From positions 307,926-371,925 of the forward strand of contig NZ_FPAB01000003.1 in assembly GCF_900116145.1 (NCBI RefSeq): a stretch of DNA of 64,000 nt, written 5' to 3'. Origin of the DNA: Streptomyces harbinensis (GTDB taxonomy: Bacteria > Actinomycetota > Actinomycetes > Streptomycetales > Streptomycetaceae). Below, one piece after another: positions 9,226 through 17,594 of the stretch. The notes under the pieces were generated by a model. That model did no database searches. It saw only the letters and a list, made by a program, of their open reading frames with translations, and was not told where the DNA came from. Each line of letters begins with the position of its first letter. The stretch's first letter is position 1. A program made the translations under genes and the position numbers.

Positions 9226-10710
9226 ATGCTGCCCAGATACCGGCGAGCCCGCGCCTGCGCGCTGCTCACCCTGCTGTCCGCGCTGCTGGCGGTGCTCGCG
9301 CTGCCCGCCACGGCCCAGGCCGCCGAACGCACCGTCTCCGGCGGCCGGCTGGACTGGGGCATCCGCTCCTCCTTCCTCACCTACATCACCGGGCCCATCG
9401 CCCAGGGCAGTTGGTCCCTCAGCGGCGGGGCGTCCACGGTCGGAACCAGCCAGTTCCGGTTCCACACCGCCACCGGAAGCTACGACCCGGACACCGGCAC
9501 CGTCACCGCCGGCTACTCCGGCGGCGTCCGCTTCGTCGGCCACCAACAGGCCGACGGCTCCTACGAACTGGACCTCACCGTCGCCAACCCCACCCTCAGC
9601 GTCTCCGGCGGCTCCGGCACCCTGTACGCGGATGTGCGCAGCAAGGCGCGCGGCAGCGGCGAGATCACCGACCGCGCCCAGGTGGCGCTCGCCACCCTCG
9701 ACCTCACCGGGGTGGACCTGCGCGGCGGCACCCAGCTGTCCGTCTCCGGCATCCCGGCCACCCTCACCGGTGACGGAGCGACCGCCTTCGCCGGCTACTA
9801 CGCGGCAGGCGACCCGCTGGACCCGGTGACCTTCACCGCCGACACCGTGGACACCGGTGCCCCCTCCGGCGACCCCGGCGCGGACCCCGCACCCGACCCG
9901 GCGGACGAGCCGGCCGAGGACGACGCCAAGGACGCGGACGAGCCGGACGACGCCGGGAGCGCCACCCGGGAGATCACCGACGCGGCCGTCGACTGGGGCG
10001 TACGCCGGACCTTCCGCGAGTACGTCACCGGCGACATCGCCGCCGGACAGTGGCAGCTCACCGAAGGAGCCGAGGACGGCGGCGCGCTGTTCCGCTTCCC
10101 GGCGGGCGAGGGCACCGTGGACCCCGGAGCCGGCACGGCCGAGGCCGCCTTCGCCGGAACGCTCCACTTCACCGGCAACGACCTCGACCTCGCGCTCAGC
10201 GGCGTCACCGTCACCGTCGCCGACGGCACCGGCACCCTGGCCGCCGACATCACCACCGCAGACGGCACCGAGACCGCACATCCCCTGGTCACCTTCGCCG
10301 CCGGCGACGGCGCGCTGACCCCCGAGGACGGCCTCATCCTCATCGAGGAGGCCCCCGCCACCCTCACCGACGAGGGCGCCGCCGCCTTCGGCCTCTACCA
10401 GCCCGGTACCGCGATGGACCCGGTCACCCTCGCCCTCGCCGTCACCGAGGACGCCGAACTGCCCGCCCTGCCCGACATCGGCAGCGAACCCGCCGACACC
10501 GGAACCCCCGGCCCCGAAACCGGCCCCGCACCCGGCGAGGACAGCGCACCGGCCGCCTCGTCCTCGTCCGCCACGACCCCACTGATCGCGGGAGGCATCG
10601 GCGTGCTCGTCGCACTGGCCGCCCTCACCGCGTACCTCGTGCGCCGCCGCGCCTCGCGGCGGACCACGGAGAACCCTTCCGGAACCACCGAGGAGTCAAC
10701 GCGATCATGA
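9226..10710 (+). CDS. HtaA-domain heme-binding protein, membrane-anchored
   Basis: The 494-residue protein has a signal peptide (to about AQAAE, residue 32) and two HtaA repeats. The first runs about 35-200 (LDWGIRSSFLTYITGPIAQG ... FVGH) and the second about 255-410 (VDWGVRRTFREYVTGDIAAG ... HFTGND), separated by an acidic Pro-rich linker. The C-terminus has a single membrane helix (LIAGGIGVLVALAALTAYLV) followed by RRRASRR. HtaA domains bind heme in Corynebacterium HtaA/HtaB. The conserved Tyr and His positions appear in repeat 1, but repeat 2 has a shortened heme-contact segment, so it may bind less well. A GAAGGAA site precedes the ATG. It is coupled to the next gene by an ATGA overlap. 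Confidence 0.88.
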   Translation: MLPRYRRARACALLTLLSALLAVLALPATAQAAERTVSGGRLDWGIRSSFLTYITGPIAQGSWSLSGGASTVGTSQFRFHTATGSYDPDTGTVTAGYSGGVRFVGHQQADGSYELDLTVANPTLSVSGGSGTLYADVRSKARGSGEITDRAQVALATLDLTGVDLRGGTQLSVSGIPATLTGDGATAFAGYYAAGDPLDPVTFTADTVDTGAPSGDPGADPAPDPADEPAEDDAKDADEPDDAGSATREITDAAVDWGVRRTFREYVTGDIAAGQWQLTEGAEDGGALFRFPAGEGTVDPGAGTAEAAFAGTLHFTGNDLDLALSGVTVTVADGTGTLAADITTADGTETAHPLVTFAAGDGALTPEDGLILIEEAPATLTDEGAAAFGLYQPGTAMDPVTLALAVTEDAELPALPDIGSEPADTGTPGPETGPAPGEDSAPAASSSSATTPLIAGGIGVLVALAALTAYLVRRRASRRTTENPSGTTEESTRS

Positions 10711-12308
10711 CGACCGCAACCCGAGCACGCGCCGTACGGCGCGGCGGCATGCTGCTGGCCGCGGCGACCGCCACCGTGCTGTGCACCACCGGCTTCGCCG
10801 CCCCGGCGTTCGCCGACGAGCGCCCCGGCGCGACCGCCTTCGACCTGGTCGACGGCACCCTGGACTGGGGCGTCAAAAACTCCTTCAACCGCTACATCTC
10901 CGGCCCGATAGCCGGCGGCACCATCACCACCGACGACGGCGCCGAACAGCACGGTGACGCCTTCCGCTTCACCAACGGCACCGGCAGCTACGACCTCACC
11001 ACCCACGGGGTGGACACCGCCTTCGACGGCAGCGTCCACTACACCGGGCACCACGGCGAACTGGACCTGAAATTCTCCGGGCTGCGGGTCGTCACCGAGG
11101 GCACCGGCGGCACCATCGTCGCGGACGTCACCATCGCCGGTGAGCTGACCGAGGACGTCGAGGTCGCCACCCTGGACCTCTCCGGCGTCCAGCCGGGATC
11201 CGGCGAGGGCGGGGCGATGGTCTTCGCGGACATCCCGGCCACCCTCACCGAGGACGGCGCGCAGGCGTTCGCGTACCACGGCACGCCGATGTACCCCGAG
11301 GGCACCGCGCTCGACCCGGCCACCCTCACCGTCACCCCGAAGCCGGCCGGGAACCCGGGCGAGCCGGAGAACCCCGAGAACCCCGAGAACCCGGAGAACC
11401 CGGAGAACCCGGAGAACCCGGAAAACCCCGAGACCCCGGAAACCCCCGGCAAGCCCGAGACCCCCGGCAAGCCCGGCCCCGATGACGAGGACCCGGGCAC
11501 CCAGAACCCGGGCGAGGAGGAAGAGGACCCGATCCTCGCCGGCGTCATCCACGACGGCACCCTGGACTGGGGCGTCAAGGAGTCCTTCCGCACCTACATC
11601 AACGGGCCCATCGCGCACGGCACCGTCGAACTGGCCGACGGCGCCACCGAGAACGGCGCCGGCTACCGCTTCGCCGACGCCGAGGGCGAGTTCGACACCA
11701 CCGAGGAGACCCTGGGCGCCGCCTTCGACGGCAGCGTCCGCTTCCTCGGCCACGCCGACGCCACCGGCGACTACGTCCTGGACGTCAAGTTCTCCGACTT
11801 CGCGGTCGAGATCGACGGCACCCGGGGCGAACTGATCGCCGACGTCAGCGCCAAGGACTCGCAGACCGGCGAGATCAACACCTTCGACGCCATCACCGTC
11901 GCCTCCCTCGACATCCCCGCCGGCGCGCTCACCGCCGACGAGGACGTCATCGTCCTCAGCGATCTCCCCGCCACGCTGACGGCCGAGGGCGCCGAGGTGT
12001 TCGCCTACAACGGCTCCCCGATGTACCAGGCCGGTACCGCCCTCGACGACGTGACCGTCGCCGTGGCCCTCAGCGAGGGCGCCAAGCTGCCCCCGGTGAA
12101 CAACCCCGACCAGCGGGATACCCGGATCACCACCCCGGTCGGCACCACCCCCACGGGCGGCGCCTCCGGCGGTGCCCTCGGTGGCGTACTGGCCAGCACC
12201 GGCAGCGGCATCCCGCTCGCCGAACTGGCCGGCGGCGCCGCCGCCCTGAGCGCGGCCGGAGTGGTGGCCTTCGCCGCCGCCCGTCGCCGCACGCTGTCGC
12301 TGGGCTGA
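10707..12308 (+). CDS. HtaA-domain heme-binding protein with sortase-type cell-wall signal
   Basis: From the ATG at 10707 (GAGGAG upstream, ATGA overlap) the protein is 533 residues long. It has a signal peptide ending near PAFAD, HtaA repeat 1 (about 45-210, LDWGVKNSFNRYISGPIAGG), a Pro-Glu-Asn linker (about 220-265) and HtaA repeat 2 (about 280-450, LDWGVKESFRTYINGPIAHG). The C-terminus reads LASTGSG, then a hydrophobic stretch, then RRR. LAxTG plus hydrophobic plus basic tail is the substrate pattern of class E sortases in Streptomyces. The protein is therefore inferred to be wall-linked and to receive heme first, passing it to the membrane-anchored HtaA protein and HmuT. Confidence 0.88.
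   Translation: MTTATRARAVRRGGMLLAAATATVLCTTGFAAPAFADERPGATAFDLVDGTLDWGVKNSFNRYISGPIAGGTITTDDGAEQHGDAFRFTNGTGSYDLTTHGVDTAFDGSVHYTGHHGELDLKFSGLRVVTEGTGGTIVADVTIAGELTEDVEVATLDLSGVQPGSGEGGAMVFADIPATLTEDGAQAFAYHGTPMYPEGTALDPATLTVTPKPAGNPGEPENPENPENPENPENPENPENPETPETPGKPETPGKPGPDDEDPGTQNPGEEEEDPILAGVIHDGTLDWGVKESFRTYINGPIAHGTVELADGATENGAGYRFADAEGEFDTTEETLGAAFDGSVRFLGHADATGDYVLDVKFSDFAVEIDGTRGELIADVSAKDSQTGEINTFDAITVASLDIPAGALTADEDVIVLSDLPATLTAEGAEVFAYNGSPMYQAGTALDDVTVAVALSEGAKLPPVNNPDQRDTRITTPVGTTPTGGASGGALGGVLASTGSGIPLAELAGGAAALSAAGVVAFAAARRRTLSLG
11364..11426 (+). repeat. Tandem 9-bp repeat encoding Pro-Glu-Asn x7
   Basis: Seven consecutive nine-base units (CC[CG]-GA[GA]-AAC) encode PEN repeats, followed by PET and PGK units to about 11478. 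They form an extended linker between the two HtaA domains. Such exact units are prone to copy-number change by slippage. Confidence 0.9.
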
Positions 12309-12328
12309 CGGTCCAGCCCACGGCAGCC

Positions 12329-12369
12329 GCGTGTGCCCGCCGGTCAACGCCCGGCCGGCGGGCACGCGC
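12329..12369. terminator. Hairpin between convergent HtaA gene and aldo/keto reductase
   Basis: Arms 12329-12343 and 12355-12369 pair over 15 bp with one G-T type mismatch around an 11-base loop. It lies between two convergent genes, so it may stop transcription from both sides. No U-tract is visible. Confidence 0.6.
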
Positions 12370-12398
12370 CACGCACCGGCCGTCATGGCCCCGGCCGG

Positions 12399-13406
12399 TC
12401 AGCGGCGGCCGAGCAGCATCTCGATGTCACTCAGCTGCTCGGCCGTCAGCGGCCCGTGCTCCATCGCCGCCGCGTTCTCCTCGGCCTGCGCCACGGTACG
12501 GATGCCCGGGATCGGCACCGTCACCGGGCTGCGCGCCCACAGCCAGGCCAGCGCGCCCTGCGCCGGGGTACGGCCCCCGCCGGTGAGTACGTCCCGCACC
12601 GCCTCGAACCGCTCCCGCCACCGCGGCTCCAGCCGCCCGTCGCGGAAGTAGCGCAGCCAGCCCGGCGGTTCGGCCCGGATGTCGCCCGGCGCCAGGCTCG
12701 CCCCCCGGCCCGGGGCGCTGTCGTACTTCCCGGTCAGCACCCCCATCGCCAGCGGCCCCCGGTTGATCGCGGCCAGCCCCTCCGCCTCGCACAGCGCCAG
12801 CAGCTCCGGCGCGTCCTCCAGCACATTGCAGTTCAGCTGCACACTCGCGCAGTGCGGCCCGGCCGCGAACACCTTCGCCCGGTCCGGCAGATCGGTGGAC
12901 CAGCCGTACGCCCGGATCAGCCCCTCCGCCACCAGCTCCTCGCACACCGCGCGCAGCTCCTCGGCCACCCCGTGCGGAGCGTCGCCGATGTGCAGCTGGT
13001 ACAGATCCAGATGATCGGTGTCCAGCCGGCGCAGCGTCGCGGTGAGCGCCCGCCGCACATAGCCGGGGCTCAGCTCGGGCTCCGGCAGCATGGTGCGAGT
13101 GGCCGGGTCGAAGGCGTTCCCCCACTTGGAGGCGATCACCGCCTCCTCCCGGCGGCCCTTCAGCGCCCGGCCCAGCACCTCCTCGCTGCGCCCGGTGCCG
13201 TAGCAGTCGGCGGTGTCGAAGAACACGACCCCCAGGTCCAGCGCGCGGCGCACCGCCCGCACCGACTCCCGGTCGTCCACCTCGCCCCAGCCCAGCGGCT
13301 TGCCCGCGCTGTCCTGCCAGGGGCCGCCGATCGCCCAGCAGCCGAACCCGAGTGCGCTGACCGTGATGCCCGAACGCCCCAGCGTCCGGGAAAAGTGCGT
13401 CGTCAT
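12399..13406 (-). CDS. Aldo/keto reductase
   Basis: This 335-residue TIM-barrel oxidoreductase shows the family pattern: FGCWAIGG, DLGVVFFDTADCYGTGRSEEVLG (catalytic Asp and Tyr), EEAVIASKWGN (Lys), DLYQLHIGD (His replaces the more common HxxD spacing) and VTVPIPGIRTVAQAEENAAA for the NADP phosphate site. It reduces or oxidises a carbonyl compound with NADP(H); the substrate is not evident. ATG at 13406 was chosen because the family core starts right after it. The gene lies between the heme uptake genes and a GH13 enzyme and has no clear link to either. Confidence 0.88.
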   Translation of the reverse strand: MTTHFSRTLGRSGITVSALGFGCWAIGGPWQDSAGKPLGWGEVDDRESVRAVRRALDLGVVFFDTADCYGTGRSEEVLGRALKGRREEAVIASKWGNAFDPATRTMLPEPELSPGYVRRALTATLRRLDTDHLDLYQLHIGDAPHGVAEELRAVCEELVAEGLIRAYGWSTDLPDRAKVFAAGPHCASVQLNCNVLEDAPELLALCEAEGLAAINRGPLAMGVLTGKYDSAPGRGASLAPGDIRAEPPGWLRYFRDGRLEPRWRERFEAVRDVLTGGGRTPAQGALAWLWARSPVTVPIPGIRTVAQAEENAAAMEHGPLTAEQLSDIEMLLGRR

Positions 13407-13465
13407 GCCCGGGAGTGTGCCTCCTGGAGCGGGCTCCAGCGCAAGCGGTGACCCGGCGGCCGGGC

Positions 13466-15067
13466 TCAGAGCGCGAAGATCCCGAACCCGAACCCGTCCG
13501 CCTCGATCGCACCGTCCCGTACCCGCACCCCGCGCACCTCCACCGGGCGCGGGTCGCCCTCGTACGGGAAGGTGACCGGCGCGAGACGGGGGTTGACCAC
13601 CACCAGATAGCGCTCCCCGCGCACGTACACCAGCGGGTAGCCGGTGTGCAGCACCTCCACCGAGCCCCGGCTGCCCAGCTCCGGGGTGTCGCGGCGCAGC
13701 GCGATGAGCCGGCGCACCAGGTGGAGCAGCGAGGTCTCGTCCGCGCGCTGGGAGGCCACGTCGGGGCGGTCGGGGTCCGGGTCGAGCGGCAGGTAGAAGC
13801 GGTCGGCGGGGGCGGTGGAGAACCCGGCGCCGGGGGTGGCGTCCCACTGCATGGGGGTACGGGAGCCGGCCCGGTTGTAGGTCGGCTCCAGCACGCTGCC
13901 CTCGTGCTCGGGCAGCCCCGGGATGTACCGCATGCCGATCTCGTCGCCGTAGTAGATGGCGGGCAGCGTGGGCCAGGTCAGCTGGAACGCGAAGGCGGGC
14001 GGCAGCTGTTCGGCGGTGCGCGGCCCGCAGCGCAGCCGGGAGAAGTCGTGGTTGGAGGTGGGCAGCGAGATGAAGCCCTTGTCGTCGATGAGGGCAGCGG
14101 CCGACCGCCAGGCCGTGATGAAGGTCTCGGCGCTGCCGCGGCCCTCGGCCTCGAAGTAGCAGTGCTCGCGCTGGGCCCAGTGCTCGTGGACGGTGCCGGT
14201 GCCGTTGTTCCACAGCGAGCGCATCGGGAGCCCGTCGGAGGGGCCGCCGAACTGGAGCAGGAAGTCGGCGTGGAAACCGGCCGGTACGGAGGTCTGCGGG
14301 TCGCCCCATTCGGCGAGCAGGGCGGCCTGCCGGTGGGTGGTGTCCAGCCAGTCGCGCAGTTCGCCCCACAGCCGGCAGGTCTCCACCAGCCCCGGGTCGT
14401 CCTTGACGAGGGAGTGCGCCATGTCGACCCGGAACCCGGACAGGCCGAGCCGCAGCCAGTGGTCCATGACCTCGCGCAGCGCGGCGCGGTTGGCGCGCGG
14501 GCCCTCGGCGTCCACCGGCTGCCGCCACGGCTCGGCGGCGTCCTGCCGGGCGTAGCCGAAGTTGAGGGCGGGCTGGCTGTCGAAGAAGTTCGGCAGATAG
14601 CCGCCGGGCCGGGAGCCGGGGGAGCGGACGAAGCCGGGCGGCAGGGTGCCGTCCGGCTCCGGTGCGCTCCAGATGTACCGGTGGTCGCCCGGGTCCTCGG
14701 CCGAGGCCCGGAACCAGGGGTGTGCGTCGGAGGTGTGCCCGGCGACCAGGTCGAGCATCACCCGGATGCCGAGCCGGCCGGCCTCGTCCACCAGCCGGGC
14801 CAGGTCGTCGTCCGTGCCGTAGCGGGGGGCGAGGGCGAAGTAGTCGCTCACGTCGTAGCCGGCGTCGCGGAACGGGGAGGCGAAGCACGGGTTGAGCCAG
14901 ACGGTGTTGACGCCCAGCCAGGACAGGTGCTCCAGATGCGCGGTGATGCCGGCGAAGTCGCCGATGCCGTCCCCGTCGGAGTCGGCCCAGCTCTGCGGAT
15001 AGATCTGGTAGAGAACGGCGTCGGCCAGCCAGGACGGTGCGGGACGGAAGGGCGGCATGCCCTTCAC
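13466..15067 (-). CDS. GH13 alpha-glucosidase / alpha-amylase family enzyme
   Basis: The 533-residue cytoplasmic-looking protein starts ADAVLYQIYPQSWADSDGDG and carries the GH13 catalytic regions: GFRVDMAH (nucleophile Asp), ALLAEWGD (acid/base Glu) and SLPTSNHDFSR (third Asp). QIYPQSWADSDGDGIGDFAG is the QPDLN-like region typical of oligo-1,6-glucosidase, alpha-glucosidase and trehalose synthase relatives. No signal peptide is present, so it would act on imported oligosaccharides or trehalose-like sugars. It ends only one base from the heme oxygenase start side of the locus but is a different pathway. Exact specificity cannot be settled from sequence. Confidence 0.88.
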   Translation of the reverse strand: MKGMPPFRPAPSWLADAVLYQIYPQSWADSDGDGIGDFAGITAHLEHLSWLGVNTVWLNPCFASPFRDAGYDVSDYFALAPRYGTDDDLARLVDEAGRLGIRVMLDLVAGHTSDAHPWFRASAEDPGDHRYIWSAPEPDGTLPPGFVRSPGSRPGGYLPNFFDSQPALNFGYARQDAAEPWRQPVDAEGPRANRAALREVMDHWLRLGLSGFRVDMAHSLVKDDPGLVETCRLWGELRDWLDTTHRQAALLAEWGDPQTSVPAGFHADFLLQFGGPSDGLPMRSLWNNGTGTVHEHWAQREHCYFEAEGRGSAETFITAWRSAAALIDDKGFISLPTSNHDFSRLRCGPRTAEQLPPAFAFQLTWPTLPAIYYGDEIGMRYIPGLPEHEGSVLEPTYNRAGSRTPMQWDATPGAGFSTAPADRFYLPLDPDPDRPDVASQRADETSLLHLVRRLIALRRDTPELGSRGSVEVLHTGYPLVYVRGERYLVVVNPRLAPVTFPYEGDPRPVEVRGVRVRDGAIEADGFGFGIFAL

Positions 15068-15068
15068 G

Positions 15069-15728
15069 TTAACGGCAGACGTCGCCCAGATCCTGGAAGA
15101 CGGCCGAGTTGAGCGCGAAGGCCCGCTTGCACTCCTCCACGATGCGCAGCCGCTCCGGGCCGTCGGCGGCGATGTCGTCCAGGGTCTGCCGGTAGTCGCG
15201 CTTGAAGGCGGCGGGGTTGCCGATGGCGTCGAAGACGTAGAAGTGGACGCCGGGGCCCTTGCGGGCGAAGCCCCAGATCTTCTCGGCGGTGCCGCGGATG
15301 ATCTGACCGCCGGACAGATCGCCGAGGTAGCGGGTGTAGTGGTGCGCGACGTACCCGGCGGGCCAGGAGGTGGCCACCTCGGCGACGCGGGCGGCGTAGC
15401 TCTCGGTGGCGGGCAGCGGGGTGATGGTGGTGCGCCAGCCGGGGCCGTCGTGCAGATGGTCGAGGTCGGCTTCGAGGGCGGCGGTGCGCGCCAGTTCGGG
15501 GCGGATGAACGGTCCGGCGACCGGGTCGGCGGCGAGGTCGGCGGTGCGGGCCTCCAGCGCGCGGTAGACGAACCACAGTTGCTCGGTGTAGCGGCGGTAG
15601 GCGGTGACGCCGAGCTTTCCGCCGAGCAGGTCGCTCATGAAGGTGGAGTTCTCCGCCTGGGTGTGCGCTTCGTGGGAGGCCTCGCGGATCTGCGTGGAGA
15701 ACGGGGTGACGGCGAGCGGCGTGGTCAA
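15069..15728 (-). CDS. hmuO: Heme oxygenase (biliverdin-producing)
   Basis: This 219-residue protein matches canonical bacterial heme oxygenases. The proximal histidine is His22 in EAHTQAENSTFMSDLL, and the distal helix carries the Gly-rich YLGDLSGGQIIRG. It cleaves heme to biliverdin, CO and Fe(II) in the cytoplasm, releasing iron from heme imported by HmuTUV. An iron box lies 63 bp upstream of the ATG, linking it to the same low-iron regulon as the transporter genes 6 kb away. The last codons run to within one base of the GH13 gene start, so the two could be co-transcribed. Confidence 0.95.
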   Translation of the reverse strand: MTTPLAVTPFSTQIREASHEAHTQAENSTFMSDLLGGKLGVTAYRRYTEQLWFVYRALEARTADLAADPVAGPFIRPELARTAALEADLDHLHDGPGWRTTITPLPATESYAARVAEVATSWPAGYVAHHYTRYLGDLSGGQIIRGTAEKIWGFARKGPGVHFYVFDAIGNPAAFKRDYRQTLDDIAADGPERLRIVEECKRAFALNSAVFQDLGDVCR

Positions 15729-15790
15729 GGGAGCCTCCGGGGACGCTGGCGGCGGGGCACGGCGCGCTGCCGTGCCCCGTCATCCTCCAT

Positions 15791-15808
15791 ACTTAGGCTT
15801 ACCTAAGT
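15791..15808. promoter_or_regulatory. Iron box upstream of heme oxygenase
   Basis: ACTTAGG-CTTA-CCTAAGT is an exact 7-bp inverted repeat around CTTA. Read on the minus strand, 13 of 19 positions match the IdeR/DmdR consensus. It is 63 bp upstream of hmuO, so it is a probable DmdR1-type repressor site, weaker than the one at 9171. Confidence 0.8.
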
Positions 15809-15857
15809 CAAGCTCTTGCCGACACCTTGTCGGGAAAACACGGGGCGCGGGGGAGGC

Positions 15858-16724
15858 TCAGGGGAGCGTGAGGATCTCCGCGCCGCTGTCGGTCACCACC
15901 AGGGTGTGCTCGAACTGCGCCGAGCGCTTGCGGTCCTTGGTGACGACCGTCCACTGGTCGTCCCACATCTCCCACTCGTGGGTGCCCAGGTTGAGCATCG
16001 GCTCGATGGTGAACGTCATCCCCTGCCGCATCACGGTGGTGGCGTTCGGGTCGTCGTAGTGCGGGACGATCAGCCCGGAGTGGAACGAGCGGTTGATGCC
16101 GTGACCGGTGAAGTCCCGCACCACCCCGTACCCGAACCGCTTGGCGTACGACTCGATCACCCGACCGATCACATTGATCTGCCGCCCGGGCCGCACCGCC
16201 TTGATGGCCCGGTTGAGCGCCTCCCGGGTGCGCTCCACGAGCAGCCGCGACTCCTCGTCGGCCGCCGCCTCGCCGCCCACGAAGTAGGTGGCGTTGGTGT
16301 CGCCGTGCACGCCGCCCACATAGGCGGTGATGTCGAGATTGACGAGGTCGCCGTCGCGCAGCACCGTCGAGTCCGGGATGCCGTGGCAGATCACCTCGTT
16401 GACCGAGGTGCACAGGGACTTGGGGAAGCCCCGGTAGCCGAGAGTGGAGGGGTAGGCGCCGTGGTCGCACAGGAAGGTGTGCGCGATCTCGTCCAGCTTG
16501 TCGGTGGTCACCCCGTCCGCGATGTGCGCGGCGGTCTCGGCCATCGCCCGCGCGGCCAGCCGACCGGCCAGCCGCATCCGCTCGACGGTCTCGTCGTCCT
16601 GTGCTTCGGGGCCGGTGTACGGGGTGGGCCCCTTCTTGCCCACGTACTCGGGTCGGGGGATGACGGAGGGCACGGAACGCTGCGGCGAGACCGTACCGGG
16701 AACAAGAAGAGACTGGCCAGACAT
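15858..16724 (-). CDS. map: Methionine aminopeptidase, type I
   Basis: This 288-residue metalloprotease removes the initiator Met from nascent proteins. The dinuclear metal ligands are visible in [21 protein letters not shown] (two Asp; written in the family as D-x11-D), in [13 protein letters not shown] (His), in MTFTIEPML (Glu) and in QFEHTLVVT (Glu). An N-terminal extension of about 40 residues with a PxxP-like region is common in actinobacterial MetAPs. The ATG at 16724 was chosen because earlier codons would overlap the divergent gene at 16758. Actinobacteria often carry two map genes; only this one is in the window. Confidence 0.93.
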   Translation of the reverse strand: MSGQSLLVPGTVSPQRSVPSVIPRPEYVGKKGPTPYTGPEAQDDETVERMRLAGRLAARAMAETAAHIADGVTTDKLDEIAHTFLCDHGAYPSTLGYRGFPKSLCTSVNEVICHGIPDSTVLRDGDLVNLDITAYVGGVHGDTNATYFVGGEAAADEESRLLVERTREALNRAIKAVRPGRQINVIGRVIESYAKRFGYGVVRDFTGHGINRSFHSGLIVPHYDDPNATTVMRQGMTFTIEPMLNLGTHEWEMWDDQWTVVTKDRKRSAQFEHTLVVTDSGAEILTLP

Positions 16725-16757
16725 GCCAGCGAGTCTACGGGCGGGCAGGATGAGGGT

Positions 16758-17015
16758 ATGGCTGCGCTCTTCCGACGAAGGATGCCGACCGGCAAGGCCG
16801 GCGAGTGGTACTACTGCCTCAAGCACCAGAAGGTCGAAGAAGGCCCCGAGTGCCCGGCCAAGGACCGGCTGGGCCCGTACGCCACCCGCGAGGAGGCGGC
16901 CCGGGCCATCGAGACGGCCCGCGAACGCGACGAGGACTGGCGCTCGGACCCCCGCTGGCGCGACCGCGAGCCGGAACCGCCGGAGGGGGATGACACCGAC
17001 GCCTCCCCGAGCTAA
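16758..17015 (+). CDS. Small conserved-type hypothetical protein
   Basis: This 85-residue protein starts [29 protein letters not shown] and ends in an acidic Pro-rich tail. It has two cysteines (YYCLKHQ and GPECPAK) about 15 residues apart and a charged helix ([18 protein letters not shown]). I do not recognise a characterised family. The ATG at 16758 has AGGATGAGGG upstream. It is divergent from map with only 33 bp between starts, so the two promoters must overlap. G/C usage at third positions is typical for the genome, so it is probably a real chromosomal gene. Confidence 0.7.
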   Translation: MAALFRRRMPTGKAGEWYYCLKHQKVEEGPECPAKDRLGPYATREEAARAIETARERDEDWRSDPRWRDREPEPPEGDDTDASPS

Positions 17016-17147
17016 GGCCAAAGGTCAACGCGCTGCGCGGTTCATTGCCTGATCGAATGAAGATCGGCCGGTAAAGCGCTTTCCGTCATACGGCCGATGA
17101 CAGGCTGATCTCCGCGGCGAAAGCCGGTAAAGAGAGAGGCGTAGGCT

Positions 17148-17330
17148 GTGGCCAGCGACGACGACTACATGCGACGAACGGTGATCCTCGAAGAGGAGGT
17201 GCCGAACGCGGAAAGCTATATCAGCCAGTACAAGATCGGCATCGATCACCAGCAGCGTCGACTGAGGAATCTCAATTACGAGTTGGGACGTCTGAACGAG
17301 AGGATCGGGGACGTTGACCATGACACCTGA
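17148..17330 (+). CDS. Unrecognised small protein (60 aa), first of a pair
   Basis: A GTG-started reading frame of 60 residues with AGAGAG upstream. The product is acidic and helical, with a coiled-coil-like C-terminal half (HQQRRLRNLNYELGRLNERI). Codon use is unlike its neighbours: GAA, TAT, AAT, CGA, CGT, TTG and GTT all occur in this short span. The last 11 bases overlap the next gene, suggesting coupling. Function is unknown. The pair could be a small regulatory or modification module, or an acquired fragment; no family is recognised. Confidence 0.6.
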   Translation: MASDDDYMRRTVILEEEVPNAESYISQYKIGIDHQQRRLRNLNYELGRLNERIGDVDHDT

Positions 17331-17523
17331 GCAGCGTGAGCAGATGAGCATCGACTCCATCACTCGTCTCATCGAGATGGACCACGCCGAAAGCCTGCGG
17401 CGCTGGTACGCCCTCGCGGGCGAGCCGCGGCGGTCCGCCGCCGAACGGCAGCGCATCCAGCACTACATCGACTCGCTCACCGCGATCACGCTGCCCGGCG
17501 CGCCACAGTCAGAGGCCGCCTGA
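17320..17523 (+). CDS. Unrecognised small protein (67 aa), second of a pair
   Basis: From ATG 17320 (GAGAGGATCGGGG upstream) the product is 67 residues: MTPEQREQMSIDSITRLIEM, a hinge, then RRWYALAGEPRRSAAERQRI and a hydrophobic tail. It looks like three helices. A TTG at 17314 is in frame but less likely. It overlaps the preceding 60-residue gene by 11 bases and ends 71 bp before the F420 reductase gene. Its 5-prime half has more A/T at third positions than surrounding genes. No function can be assigned. Confidence 0.6.
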   Translation: MTPEQREQMSIDSITRLIEMDHAESLRRWYALAGEPRRSAAERQRIQHYIDSLTAITLPGAPQSEAA

Positions 17524-17594
17524 CGGGTCGGTCCAGCGGGCCGGTCCGAGGCCACTGCGCCCGTTCTCCGGAAGGGGGTGGCAGGATCGGCCCC

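Noticed and set aside
11364..11478. Repeated units that could look like a CRISPR array
   Set aside because: They are 9-bp units without spacers, in frame inside a coding gene.
12427..13512. 361-residue minus-strand frame overlapping the aldo/keto reductase
   Set aside because: Out-of-frame shadow of the reductase.
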